From the NCBI GenBank assembly GCA_033782935.1, contig JAWQEG010001559.1, positions 3,824,501 to 3,888,500 on the forward strand: a stretch of DNA of 64,000 bases, read 5' to 3'. Below, piece by piece: positions 12,601 to 26,705 of this stretch (position 1 is its first letter; each line of letters begins with the position of its first letter). The position numbers and the translations under genes were made by a program. Origin of the DNA: Petrolisthes cinctipes (taxonomy: Eukaryota; Arthropoda; Malacostraca; Decapoda; Porcellanidae). Under the pieces are notes generated by a model, which saw nothing but the letters and a program-made list of their open reading frames with translations, was not told the DNA's origin and searched no databases.

Positions 12601-15600
12601 TCACTAACATTGTATCCCTTACAGGTGGCCATGAACAAACAGTATCCAAGCCACCCTAACAATACTCATCCTAATTCAACACAACATCCATTCATCTTTT
12701 TCTTTAGGTCACCTCATTCCCAGTCTCTCCCTCTCATGGTACCAGTATTACTGGTTGGGCTTGCGACCCTTCCCCGTAAAAATAATTATGGCAACGGAAT
12801 ACAATGACTTGCTTCAGACTGACCCTAAGTTGTCGACAACGGACTTCCAATTGGCTACGTGGATTGTAAGAGGCGTGAATGAAGGCATGAGAGAGAGAGA
12901 AGTTCTGGGAGTGATAGCAAATGCAAGGTTGGAAGTATGTGGAATGACGGAAACCAAATGGAAAGGAAATGTGCGAAAGAGTGGGAATGTGGAATAGGGG
13001 TGTGTGCTGGAGTGAATGAGAATGAGAGAGCGAAAGGAGGTGTGTGTATCTTCATAAGTAATATATGGAAGGAGTGTGTAAGGGAGTATGGAGCCGTGGG
13101 GTCGAGGATTGTGTGGGTGAGAATGAAAATGGGAGTACAGACTTGGGTGATAATATATATGAATGCACTGACAGAAAACAGAGTGGATAGAGTGAAAGAG
13201 GAAGTTTGGATGAGTAATGAGACGTGCCTAGATAGGTTTAATAATAGTGAAAAAGTGTTTTTGATTGGGGATATGAATGGGAAGGTGGAGGATAGAAATG
13301 TAGATGGGATGGTAGGGTGTGCAGTCAGAGGTGGATGGTAATGGCAGTGCACTAGTGGACTTGTGTGTAGGGAGGAAGCTGATGGTTGCCAACACCTTCT
13401 TCCAGAACAGAAGGATACATAGTGTTACGATAGAGGGACCTGGGGGAATGACAATGACTATCTGACTAGCAAGAATGAACATTTAGTTAAAGCATAAAAT
13501 ATTAATCTCCTTTAGCAACAAACCAGGTTCTATATTACTTTGTGTAAAGACAAACACGAAGTAAAACAAACAACAATTATTATTATTATTAACACTAAGA
13601 ATTAAGACAAAACCCAATACAATCAATGAAAATTAAATCAGATATTCCCGTACTGTACCTCAAAGAACATATTACTCACTCAACACCTGGTAAATGCACA
13701 CAGAAATAAAATGCAGTATTAATGAGCCACTGGCTACATAATTAGCAGAGAAATGCACTGTATATTCACAGTAAGAAATAACACTGGTAAATCACAATGA
13801 GAAATAACACAGCAATAATAATAATAATAATAACAGTTACACAATGCGATGAACAATTACTCTAATAATAATAATGAAACTTCACTTAATTACTCAACAG
13901 ATATTGCTCTGAGTTTATTACAGAATTAAGCAATTTACTTTAATTACAGGCAGCCGCTTAGCAATGAATGTAATCACTTAAATACTTATTTTGACTTGGA
14001 TAAATCTACACACTGAAACACTTGCAAAGGAGATCACAAAATATTACTTAACTATACAGAATATGTACAACAGGGACGTATCCAAAGCTTCTTCTCTGCA
14101 CCAAGGGTGGCAGTACGGTACGGTACGGTACCAAAAAAATATACTCATTCCGCAGTCTTAAAAATATTGTACCGTAATTTTGTACCATACCTAAACAACC
14201 GTACCATATTGGTACAATAAAATAAGATTTCATACTGTATATTTGTACCACTGCCATAATTATGTGTCTAAAATTAATCAGTTATATGAAATATCTTTGC
14301 AAGAAATTCCTTGTCCAGATTCAGTTTCTATAATTGTGTTTTTAGTTTTGATATTTGTGGATATTACTGTAAATAATTCAGTGTGTGTGTGTGTGTGTGG
14401 AAGAAAGAGAGAGAGAGAGAGATACTGAGAGTCTGAAAGAGACAGAATAATATTTTTGCCTTTAGAATGGACTTGCCAATGTATTACTTTCTGTCATTTA
14501 CAGTTATTTATCAGTTACCAGGGGTGAAGGCTGCAGATTATTATTAGGTATACAAAATGATAATTTAAGGTTAACTTAGAACTACAACTTTTTTTATTTG
14601 TTTGTCATGCTCTCAAATCAGTTGTAGGCTGACCTGACACAGTCACTGACTGGCAGGTTGCAATCAAGGACTCTAGTACTGAGAGAAGGATAGGCCACTC
14701 AATGTTATTTTGGTGTCGTCACAGTGGCTGGCTGGGACGGTGGCGCCTTTAGCGGCCAAAAGGAATCAACACTCCAGCTCCCGTCTGCTTCCCTTTATCC
14801 TGATTTGTTTTGAAATCGGATTTTCTTTACTAGTAACGCACAGGCCCTTTCATACTAATTATTTGGCTATAGAATGAATATTGACATTCCTTGTGGTCAA
14901 ATTACATAATATCTTTGACAAAGCCCAAATATATTGCTAAAAAACCCACCATACCTACCATTACGTACAGTAACTCCAATATGTGATGAGTCAAACCTAT
15001 TTATGACCTCGACAATTATGTTTCTTAATAATATTTGGATATAAAAGTACCCAAAAATAGACGGCAAATCTAGGTTACGTTGTGGCCTTTGGAACCATTT
15101 AATGATGTAAGGCAGAATATTACTGTAAATATAATGCAGAAACTACACCAGTGTGACATATATATGATTTCTTACAGAATGTACAAGTGATCTTTACTGT
15201 GATAAGTATGAAGAATGTAAGGACAATGTGTGTACCTGCAAAGCTCCTTATAAAGAAGACAGTGATGGTAATTGTGTCCGTACCGGTAAGTAAAAGTCGC
15301 TATCACTGCATAATCCTTCAATCTTTCTAGCTAACAGGCCACCAATTGCCTCACATCCACCCACTACACCACAGTTTAAAGGAACTAACTTTTTTCTGAA
15401 CCTTAGACAAGTCCTAATAATAAACTGTGATGTTGCCAGTGAAAATTCTGGGAAGCATTATGTGCTTCACAACTTATTAGATAATTAGAGGAACGAAGCC
15501 AAAACACAGACTTTTATCAATGAACATATCTGTCTAGGAAGATTTCTTTGCCCTTATACATTAATATTCCTGTGTTAAATGTTATCAAAATATGGATTCA

Positions 15601-18600
15601 TTTTCATACAGAATGTACGGATGACATCGGCTGTACTGGGCAAAATGAAGTGTGTGACACAAGAAGATACGAATGTGTTTGTAAATACAAATACGTACCA
15701 GATGACAATGGCCAATGTGTTGGTAAGAAAAAGTTTCTGTTGATCTCTCTATCTATACATCACTAACATTGTATCCCTTACAGGTGGCCATGAACAAACA
15801 GTATCCAAGCCACCCTAACAACACTCATCCTAATTCAACACAACATCCATTCATCTTTTTCTTTAGGTCACCTCATTCCCAGTCTCTCCCTCACAAACTA
15901 CCAGTATTACTTACTTTCATCCCCAGTTATTTATGTCGTAGTTTAGAGGACAAAATTAATATTAATACTAGAAAAAACTCACTTTTTACTCCCATATATG
16001 TGTATGTTACTTTGTATATCTTGCTGTTTATTTGCAACATTACATCATCATTAATTCTCTATTTCCCTTTTCCCAGGGATTGGTAGGCTCTAGCACCAGG
16101 GGTAGGAAAAAGAAGGAGAAATACAGAAACTTAAAACAAATTACCCAGTGAAATCGGTCATGCACACAATCACTCACCCTTTCAAAACAACAAAATTCTC
16201 AGTTCTACACCCCTAACCCATCCCCTCACAAGTTCTTGCATCCATGACCTAAGTACCTTCACTTAGCCTTGGTGACTTTCAACTTAAACCCAAGTGGAAT
16301 CTCTTCCACTCTTGTCTATCATGTACAGTACCAGTTCTTTTGTTTTATTCATATTTATTCGATGATTTCTTACACAATCACACACCATATCAGACCATCT
16401 TCTCTTTGGTCTTCCTCTTTTTTACTTCCCTTCAAAATCACTCATACACCTTTTTCACCACTTCTGTATCATTCATTCTTTCCACATGCCCATACCATCT
16501 CATAACTTCTTACTTCCACTCTCTGATCCAGTTATTTGCTCACACTTACACCTTTCACGGATTTCAGTATTTCTCACTTTGTCAGTTCCACGGATTCTAC
16601 CAACACTTCTCAGCATATCCATCTCAACTGTTCATACTCTTAATTTCCACTCCAAGGTTTCAAAATGGGCACTAACACTCCTTTATGTAATACTTTTGTA
16701 TCCACTGTACTTAACTCTCTATTTATAGTAATTATCTTCATCACACCTGTAACCTTTCTCCCTTGTGTTACTCTGTTTTCCACTTCTTTCCCACACTTTC
16801 CTCTCATATCTAACATTCCTCTAAGTTACTTAAACTCTTCAATCACCTCGAGCTGCTCACCATTCACTTGCACACTACACACTGATTCACCCTCTCTCTC
16901 CACTATCATCACCTTGATCTTTCCAACATTCACTTTTAAACAGCATCGTTCACATACCTATGCAAAACTTGCCAATAATCTTCCTGGCTCTCACTCACTA
17001 CTAAAGTCGGGACAAAGTAACAATCTCAATAGGCCACACCCCCTTTCCCGTCAGCGCCATGGATAACGGACATGTTCTTGTACCAGTCTCGATGCCGCCA
17101 TTTGACATCCCACCACAGCACTGATAACATCTAGTATTTAATCCATTGAACAATAAAAGGTTTTAATACCTGTAGTTTTGCATATATTTTGTACAATTTC
17201 TCTCTTATCGAAGCACTTGAACACGTTAAGGATAATATTTCTAGCCGGACTTGGGGTATAGCTGAAAGTGGAGTGGCGGATGCCATGACCTTCCTTTCCG
17301 AGCAGCCAGTAAGGCGTGTGTCCTTGACTCACCTTTGTTACATAGGCCTGGCAGAGCTCACCGCCGTGAACCGTTAAACATCATTTCAAACATAATTAAA
17401 TATCTTACTAAAATGTTAAGTTTCTTAACTCTGATGTCGTTATCAGTGTAATGAATGACACATGAGAAACTGAAATATGAGTTGATGAAAACTATAAACT
17501 TGTGATGAAGCAAAAATTAGTAATTAGTGAACTCAAATATGGTTATTAATTATCGTTGGTGCTACAGATACCGCTGCCAGCCGTAAAATTACGGTCTAAA
17601 TGGGGTGTGGCCTATTGAGATTATTACTTTATCCCGACTTCAGGCAAAAGTACAGCATCATCTGCATACATCATGTTCAATTAGGAACATTTTTCTCCAC
17701 CCTGCAGTAATTCCACACCTTTTTCCAATACTGTATTGTCTTAAATCCCTAAAGAGACTTTGTGGTATTGTTAGATATTAAACTACGGATTCCTGACTTT
17801 GTTCACAGTTCATTTGGTCCATCCTTCACCTCTCACCCCACATACAATATAGTGACAAAAGTAGTTCAATGATAGTGATGAGCTTGTGATAATTGTGTCA
17901 GTAAAACCTAGCTTTCTCGAAAATGAAGAATACAATATATAATAACACATTATAAAACAGTTTGCATAGCCCTGATGTAACACTGCTACATTGGACTGCT
18001 ACCCGTAAGTAATGAATGTGTTTCACAGAAACCCACAAAGTTATCAAACCACATGAAGAAGAGATGAAGTGACAGGTTGATACACAAAGTAGGTAAAGAA
18101 AAGACATAACAGTTAGCTTATCTTAATGACTAGCAATGGTTGTTAGGACTATATCAATTGGAAGTGTCACTGTTACAAAAGGAAGCAATGAAGGATTAAT
18201 AAAATTATCAATTTGTGTATTGATGACTTTGTCTATCATTCAAATAGGCAACTCCCTCACAAAAAACACTACCGGTACTTTAGTTGGTATTTGGTTATTT
18301 AACAACACATCTGAAAAAATCTAACTAAAATACAAATTAATTTCCTTACAGAATGTACAGGAAAGGAACACTGCTACGCTAACAAAGAGTGTGTGAGCAA
18401 CAAGTGTGTCTGCACAAATGGTGACTGTAATGAAGGTAAGGACAAGTTACATCATATCTTTACTCTTTATAATTATGTTCACATTAACAAACTTGAGTTA
18501 CAAAAAAGTTATAGAATCCAATGTTGTCTAAAGCAAGTGATAGTAATAGCAAGGAAATACAGTACTGTAACGAATGTAGTGGTTACTACCTGGGGTTGCA

Positions 18601-21226
18601 CCAAACTCACAATGAATTGCACTGGGTTTATTGTGTATGTCTATACAAGTGTGTTTTGTATTTGGTACACTCTCTCTCTGGACTCCAGGGAGCCGGGGTT
18701 AAGGTAAGTAAGGATAGTGAGCACTTGAGTTAGGCTGGGCTGCAGGTGCTGGGTAGCTGGACTGGTGCAGTGGCTGTGGAAAGGTTAGCTGGTATGTACA
18801 CTGCAGGCGGCAGGTTGTAGGGGCAGGAATGTAGCAGTGGTCGACGGTAGTAGGTGGGTCGCCAGCAGCGGGCAGTTAAGCAGCAGGCAAGTAGCAGTGA
18901 GCAGGTAGTAGGCCATGGAAAACAGCAGGCAGGCAACGTAGACCAGCAGGCAGAAACTGCAGAGCAGCAGGTTGGAAATGGAGAGCAGCAGGCAGGTAGG
19001 GGTGAGTCCAGGTGAGTTTCTGGCTGTGAGTGACTCATAGTGAAGAAGAAGATTTAGGGCTTTATGCCTATCGACTCATGGTGTTGGTCATTAAGGCAGT
19101 CAGTCTTGTTACATCAATACATCTTCCCCCAGCCTACAAGGTTCCTATCCTTGCTCTTACAGCCGGGTACCTACTTACTGCTAGGTGAACAGGGACATAG
19201 GGGCTTGGGAAACCCCCATAGTGTGTTGTCCCGGCCCCTTTTATACCGGCTGGCCACTGGGTGAGGCTGCGTGCGCAGGTGTAAATGCCAGGTTTCAGTT
19301 TAGTTGTAATTCGAGTTACTTCAACTATTATCTGGTAAGGTCAAAACAGAAGAGCATAAAATATATAAGAATGTTTACCAAACAGAGTCATATTTAAAGC
19401 AACAAATGTGTATATAAATAAATAATAAAAATCTGTTTCTTGAATGAGAGTTCAATCAACTACATTAAGCTATGGAACCTTGCCTGACATAGTTTTATCT
19501 CCTTATCTGGGAATTTTACAACAGTATTTTCTGACCAGGAAGATTTCTTTGCCCTTATACATTAATATTCCTGTGTTAAATGTTATCAAAATATGGATTC
19601 ATTTTCACACAGAATGTACGGATGATACCGGCTGTAATGGGGATAATGAAGTGTGTGACACAAGAAAACACGTATGTGTTTGTAAATACAAATACGTACC
19701 AGATGACAATGGCCAATGTGTTGGTAAGAAAAAGTTTCTGTTGATTTCTCTATCTATACATCTCTAACATAGTATCCCTTACAGGTGGCCATGAACAAAC
19801 AGTATCCAAGCCACCCTAACAATACTCATCCTAACTCCACACAACATATATTCTTGTTGAGTGTATAGATATTATTTCCTGTATGAATTCATGCAAAGTA
19901 AATTTCATTTTGCTAAATCAAGTCAGTTATATTTTATACAAGTACCTTTACCATATATTGTGGTCCCACATAGACTCTTCCCTAGAGAAGCCTTGCCTCT
20001 AGCTCTTGCTGGATGAGTGGTGGAGGGCCCGTGACGGGAAATCACTCATGTCTCAACAAACGCTCCACCTTTCATACCCAATATGTTTTACCTTAACCCT
20101 ATTTACTCCAATCAATAACACCTTTGTCCATGGTAAAATAACTCTAATAGGTAGGCTCTTTTACTCACCTCCTCCCCGAGACACCACAAGAGAAGACATA
20201 GGCCTACTGGCTTCGGCAGCCTACACATTTTCTTAACAGCCACAGTTTGGATATAAATATAGGATTTTAATTCTGTTCTTGAATAATTTTGCATTTGACA
20301 TTGCAGAAATAAAAGAAAATCATGGTTATCAGCTATATTTACCTTAGTCACAAATTTTTCTTTACATACTGTGCTGCCATCTATCTTTCACATGGTAAAA
20401 TAACTATACAAATTATACAATTATATTTCCCAGCCTATTTTGATATTATTGTATTTCATTACTATATAATGGTATTATCTTGGTAATGTTGTTCCCTAGT
20501 AATCATTAACATTATATAACTGCCCTTGATTCTGACTGTTCTCATAGGATTTTAGCCAAGAGAAAACTCATGAAGATCTATACTCCTATAACTCTCTCTG
20601 TCTCACCACACACTACTGTTCCCTACCTTGCCTACACTACAGTCTCTACCTCTCTCAACATCACTTTATCCTCTCCCTGCCTCATCACACTCTACAAAGT
20701 CTACCTCTCAACGTCACTTTTGCCTCTCCCTGTCTCTCCACATTGTAGCAGGTGGTTCTCAAGCTAAGAGTTTATATTTTATTTCCTAGTGTCTGGCATA
20801 CAGTGAAAGGTGAAAATTATTTGAACAGACTACTACGTGAACTTGAGGAAATTTTACTACTTTCCCGGTACAAACTTATCTACTGTATTCTCGGATATTT
20901 ATGGATTTCATAAACGGTTCCCTTACTCCTCCCACTACATCTAAATACACTTCAGCAGTCGTCTCTTCAATAATTATCATTTATTATTTATATAAACTGC
21001 ATATGAGAAGACACCAAAATGCCTGTAGTATGTCCTTAGACTTTAATATGTTAACATGTTTCCCACAAACATATGTGGGAAATAAGTGTGTATGTAGATG
21101 ACCATACATTACAGATCCAACTATTACAAAATGTGTTGGTAAGAAAAAACAAAATTTATAACACCATTGCATCATGATAGCTTGTATTTATTTACAGCTT
21201 ACAATTTTAAAGGTTTCGAAAAAGAA

Positions 21227-21299
<73 letters not shown>

Positions 21300-23929
21300 A
21301 AGAGACAAAGTAGCTACAATATTATCACTTGTCACTGTTCTCTGTCTCCCATAAGTCCACAAAAACAAGCAAGGAATTCCAGAAGTTTGCTTTCAGATAA
21401 AAGTACCAAACAGGTAATCATATATCATCTTCTGTCTCAAAAATAATACTTACAGCCTGAGTTGCAGATTTTACCACATAATATTGTCAAATGTTTGATA
21501 AATTCAAGGTCAAGTTGTATATTCTTTTACTTCAAGAAACACATAATTTATCATTATAAAATGACAAGCAGTAAGTTACAGATTTTGATCAGAAATTTAT
21601 TTCTCCAAGTTGTATATAATTATCACATTTGTTGTACTGATTGAAACTATGGGACCGGGAGGCCAATATTTATGCTGTTTACTGCAATGTGTGTGTATGT
21701 GTTCTAATTCCCTATTCTGCTCTCTTCCAGAATGTATAGACGATACAAGCTGTTGTACTAATCAGAAGTGCAACGATAGCAAAGTGTGTGTGTGCAAAGA
21801 CGATTTAGTTGAGAACGAAGGCGAATGTGTTGGTAAGAATCTACAGTAGTTGTTAACATTGTATTCATTACGCTCACTAATTCCTTTTTGATCATAACAT
21901 TATCCTACTGGTGACAATGGTGTCATATTTGATGTTGTAATACATAATGTGCACTGTGACAAAAATCTTGTAATTACCGACATTAAATGTATTACCAAGT
22001 TTACTATGCCTAAAAGTATTTTCTGATCATATCACACCTGAATTAAATACAGGTTTCCTGAAATAGTAACACACAGTTTAATTACATGAAGAATTATAAC
22101 TGTTGATATGAATGAAAAGGCATTGGCTGCTGAGTTTAGTAAGAAATATAATTTGTTTCAGAATAACAATATCATCAGCAGCTTTTCTTTCTATATGTAT
22201 ACAGTATTTTAAATTAATGTGATTAATTCAACCAAAGTACATACTTTTCAACAGAATGTACACTTAAATGAAGACGTAGTAACAAAAGAGACAGTGATAA
22301 ATGTGCTAAAACTATGTATGCCTGTAATTTTAATTAACTTAAGAACTGTTAAACTTTCATACAGAATGTACACCTCGTGGAGACGAATGTACTGACAATC
22401 TTGAGTGCAGGAATGGTGTGTGTGTATGTCTAAAAGAAACAGATGCTGCCGGCAAATGTGTTGGTAAGCTATAGCATTATCTTTTTTATTTTAAATAATT
22501 ATCATTTACTTGCCTATTATGTAATGAGCTATTGATTTTAAATGTTTTTTTTTTCCTATTAGAGTGTATAGATATTATTTCCTGTATGAATTCATGCAAA
22601 GTAAATTTCATTTTGCTAAATCAAGTCAGTTATATTTTATACAAGTACCTTTACCATATATTGTGGTCCCACATAGACTCTTCCCTAGAGAAGCCTTGCC
22701 TCTAGCTCTTGCTGGATGAGTGGTGGAGGGCCCGTGACGGGAAATCACTCATGTCTCAACAAACGCTCCACCTTTCATACCCAATATGTTTTACCTTAAC
22801 CCTATTTACTCCAATCAATAACACCTTTGTCCATGGTAAAATAACTCTAATAGGTAGGCTCTTTTACTCACCTCCTCCCCGAGACACCACAAGAGAAGAC
22901 ATAGGCCTACTGGCTTCGGCAGCCTACACATTTTCTTAACAGCCACAGTTTGGATATAAATATAGGATTTTAATTCTGTTCTTGAATAATTTTGCATTTG
23001 ACATTGCAGAAATAAAAGAAAATCATGGTTATCAGCTATATTTACCTTAGTCACAAATTTTTCTTTACATACTGTGCTGCCATCTATCTTTCACATGGTA
23101 AAATAACTATACAAATTATACAATTATATTTCCCAGCCTATTTTGATATTATTGTATTTCATTACTATATAATGGTATTATCTTGGTAATGTTGTTCCCT
23201 AGTAATCATTAACATTATATAACTGCCCTTGATTCTGACTGTTCTCATAGGATTTTAGCCAAGAGAAAACTCATGAAGATCTATACTCCTATAACTCTCT
23301 CTGTCTCACCACACACTACTGTTCCCTACCTTGCCTACACTACAGTCTCTACCTCTCTCAACATCACTTTATCCTCTCCCTGCCTCATCACACTCTACAA
23401 AGTCTACCTCTCAACGTCACTTTTGCCTCTCCCTGTCTCTCCACATTGTAGCAGGTGGTTCTCAAGCCAAGAGTTTATATTTTATTTCCTAGTGTCTGGC
23501 ATACAGTGAAAGGTGAAAATTATTTGAACAGACTACTACGTGAACTGGAGGAAATTTTACTACTTTCCCGGTACAAACTTATCTACTGTATTCTCGGATA
23601 TTTATGAATTTCATAAACGGTTCCCTTACTCCTCCCACTACATCTAAATACACTTCAGCAGTCGTCTCTTCAATAATTATCATTTATTATTTATATAAAC
23701 TGCATATGAGAAGACACCAAAATGCCTGTAGTATGTCCTTAGACTTTAATATGTTAACATGTTTCCCACAAACATATGTGGGAAATAAGTGTGTATGTAG
23801 ATGACCATACATTACAGATCCAACTATTGCAAAATGTGTTGGTAAGAAAAAACAAAATTTATAACACCATTGCATCATGATAGCTTGTATTTATTTACAG
23901 CTTACCAATTTAAAGGTTTCGAAAAAGAA

Positions 23930-24005
<76 letters not shown>

Positions 24006-26632
24006 AAGAGACAAAGTAGCTACAATATTATCACTTGTCACTGTTCTCTGTCTCCCATAAGTCCACAAAAACAAGCAAGGAATTCCAGAAGTTTGCTTTC
24101 AGATAAAAGTACCAAACAGGTAATCATATATCATCTTCTGTCTCAAAAATAATACTTACAGCCTGAGTTGCAGATTTTACCACATAATATTGTCAAATGT
24201 TTGATAAATTCAAGGTCAAGTTGTATATTCTTTTACTTCAAGAAACACATAATTTATCATTATAAAATGACAAGCAGTGTTACAGATTTTGATCAGAAAT
24301 TTATTTCTCCAAGTTGTATATAATTATCACATTTGTTGTACTGATTGAAACTATGGGACCGGGAGGCCAATATTTATGCTGTTTACTGCAATGTGTGTGT
24401 ATGTGTTCTAATTCCCTATTCTGCTCTCTTCCAGAATGTATAGACGATACAAGCTGTTGTACTAATCAGAAGTGCAACGATAGCAAAGTGTGTGTGTGCA
24501 AAGACGATTTAGTTGAGAACGAAGGCGAATGTGTTGGTAAGAATCTACAGTAGTTGTTAACATTGTATTCATTACGCTCACTAATTCCTTTTTGATCATA
24601 ACATTATCCTACTGGTGACAATGGTGTCATATTTGATGTTGTAATACATAATGTGCACTGTGACAAAAATCTTGTAATTACCGACATTAAATGTATTACC
24701 AAGTTTACTATGCCTAAAAGTATTTTCTGATCATATCACACCTGAATTAAATACAGGTTTCCTGAAATAGTAACACACAGTTTAATTACATGAAGAATTA
24801 TAACTGTTGATATGAATGAAAAGGCATTGGCTGCTGAGTTTAGTAAGAAATATAATTTGTTTCAGAATAACAATATCATCAGCAGCTTTTCTTTCTATAT
24901 GTATACAGTATTATAAATTAATGTGATTAATTCAACCAAAGTACATACTTTTCAACAGAATGTACACTTAAATGAAGACGTAGTAACAAAAGAGACAGTG
25001 ATAAATGTGCTAAAACTATGTATGCCTGTAATTTTAATTAACTTAAGAACTGTTAAACTTTCATACAGAATGTACACCTCGTGGAGACGAATGTACTGAC
25101 AATCTTGAGTGCAGGAATGGTGTGTGTGTATGTCTAAAAGAAACAGATGCTGACGGCAAATGTGTTGGTAAGCTATAGCATTATCTTTTTTATTTTAAAT
25201 AATTATCATTTTCTTGCCTATTATGTAATGAGCTATTGATTTTAAATGTTTTTTTTTTCTATTAGAGTGTATAGATATTATTTCCTGTATGAATTCATGC
25301 AAAGTAAATTTCATTTTGCTAAATCAAGTCAGTTATATTTTATACAAGTACCTTTACCATATATTGTGGTCCCACATAGACTCTTCCCTAGAGAAGCCTT
25401 GCCTCTAGCTCTTGCTGGATGAGTGGTGGAGGGCCCGTGACGGGAAATCACTCATGTCTCAACAAACGCTCCACCTTTCATACCCAATATGTTTTACCTT
25501 AACCCTATTTACTCCAATCAATAACACCTTTGTCCATGGTAAAATAACTCTAATAGGTAGGCTCTTTTACTCACCTCCTCCCCGAGACACCACAAGAGAA
25601 GACATAGGCCTACTGGCTTCGGCAGCCTACACATTTTCTTAACAGCCACAGTTTGGATATAAATATAGGATTTTAATTCTGTTCTTGAATAATTTTGCAT
25701 TTGACATTGCAGAAATAAAAGAAAATCATGGTTATCAGCTATATTTACCTTAGTCACAAATTTTTCTTTACATACTGTGCTGCCATCTATCTTTCACATG
25801 GTAAAATAACTATACAAATTATACAATTATATTTCCCAGCCTATTTTGATATTATTGTATTTCATTACTATATAATGGTATTATCTTGGTAATGTTGTTC
25901 CCTAGTAATCATTAACATTATATAACTGCCCTTGATTCTGACTGTTCTCATAGGATTTTAGCCAAGAGAAAACTCATGAAGATCTATACTCCTATAACTC
26001 TCTCTGTCTCACCACACACTACTGTTCCCTACCTTGCCTACACTACAGTCTCTACCTCTCTCAACATCACTTTATCCTCTCCCTGCCTCATCACACTCTA
26101 CAAAGTCTACCTCTCAACGTCACTTTTTCCTCTCCCTGTCTCTCCACATTGTAGCAGGTGGTTCTCAAGCCAAAAGTTTATATTTTATTTCCTAGTGTCT
26201 GGCATACAGTGAAAGGTGAAAATTATTTGAACAGACTACTACGTGAACTGGAGGAAATTTTACTACTTTCCCGGTACAAACTTATCTACTGTATTCTCGG
26301 ATATTTATGAATTTCATAAACGGTTCCCTTACTCCTCCCACTACATCTAAATACACTTCAGCAGTCGTCTCTTCAATAATTATCATTTATTATTTATATA
26401 AACTGCATATGAGAAGACACCAAAATGCCTGTAGTATGTCCTTAGACTTTAATATGTTAACATGTTTCCCACAAACATATGTGGGAAATAAGTGTGTATG
26501 TAGATGACCATACATTACAGATCCAACTATTGCAAAATGTGTTGGTAAGAAAAAACAAAATTTATAACACCATTGCATCATGATAGCTTGTATTTATTTA
26601 CAGCTTACCATTTTAAAGGTTTCGAAAAAGAA

Positions 26633-26705
<73 letters not shown>

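Larger units (their letters stand above)
12375..15532 (+). repeat. Array A unit 4 (3.16 kb, no 547-bp insertion)
   Basis: Contains Y, an uninterrupted endonuclease fragment, the GTAC palindrome and X. It lacks the insertion found in units 2 and 3 and has a longer (GT)n tract near 14382. Confidence 0.85.
17754..19847 (+). repeat. Segmental duplication, right copy
   Basis: Second copy of 1-2094 with scattered single-base differences. On the right it runs straight into array B at about 19850; on the left it abuts the antisense RT remnant. Confidence 0.9.

Noticed and set aside
17138..17377. Short frames on both strands inside the inverted-repeat transposon as a transposase
   Set aside because: Too short, overlapping, and without any DDE-type motif.
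20006..20236. Recurring 76-residue frame starting Met-Leu-Asp-Glu-Trp-Trp in every array B unit
   Set aside because: Conserved only because the whole unit is; lies in the spacer of dead exon R, with no cysteine pattern or known domain.
21174..21446. Frames running through (CT)n as poly-Leu-Ser
   Set aside because: Translation of a microsatellite; length changes from unit to unit.
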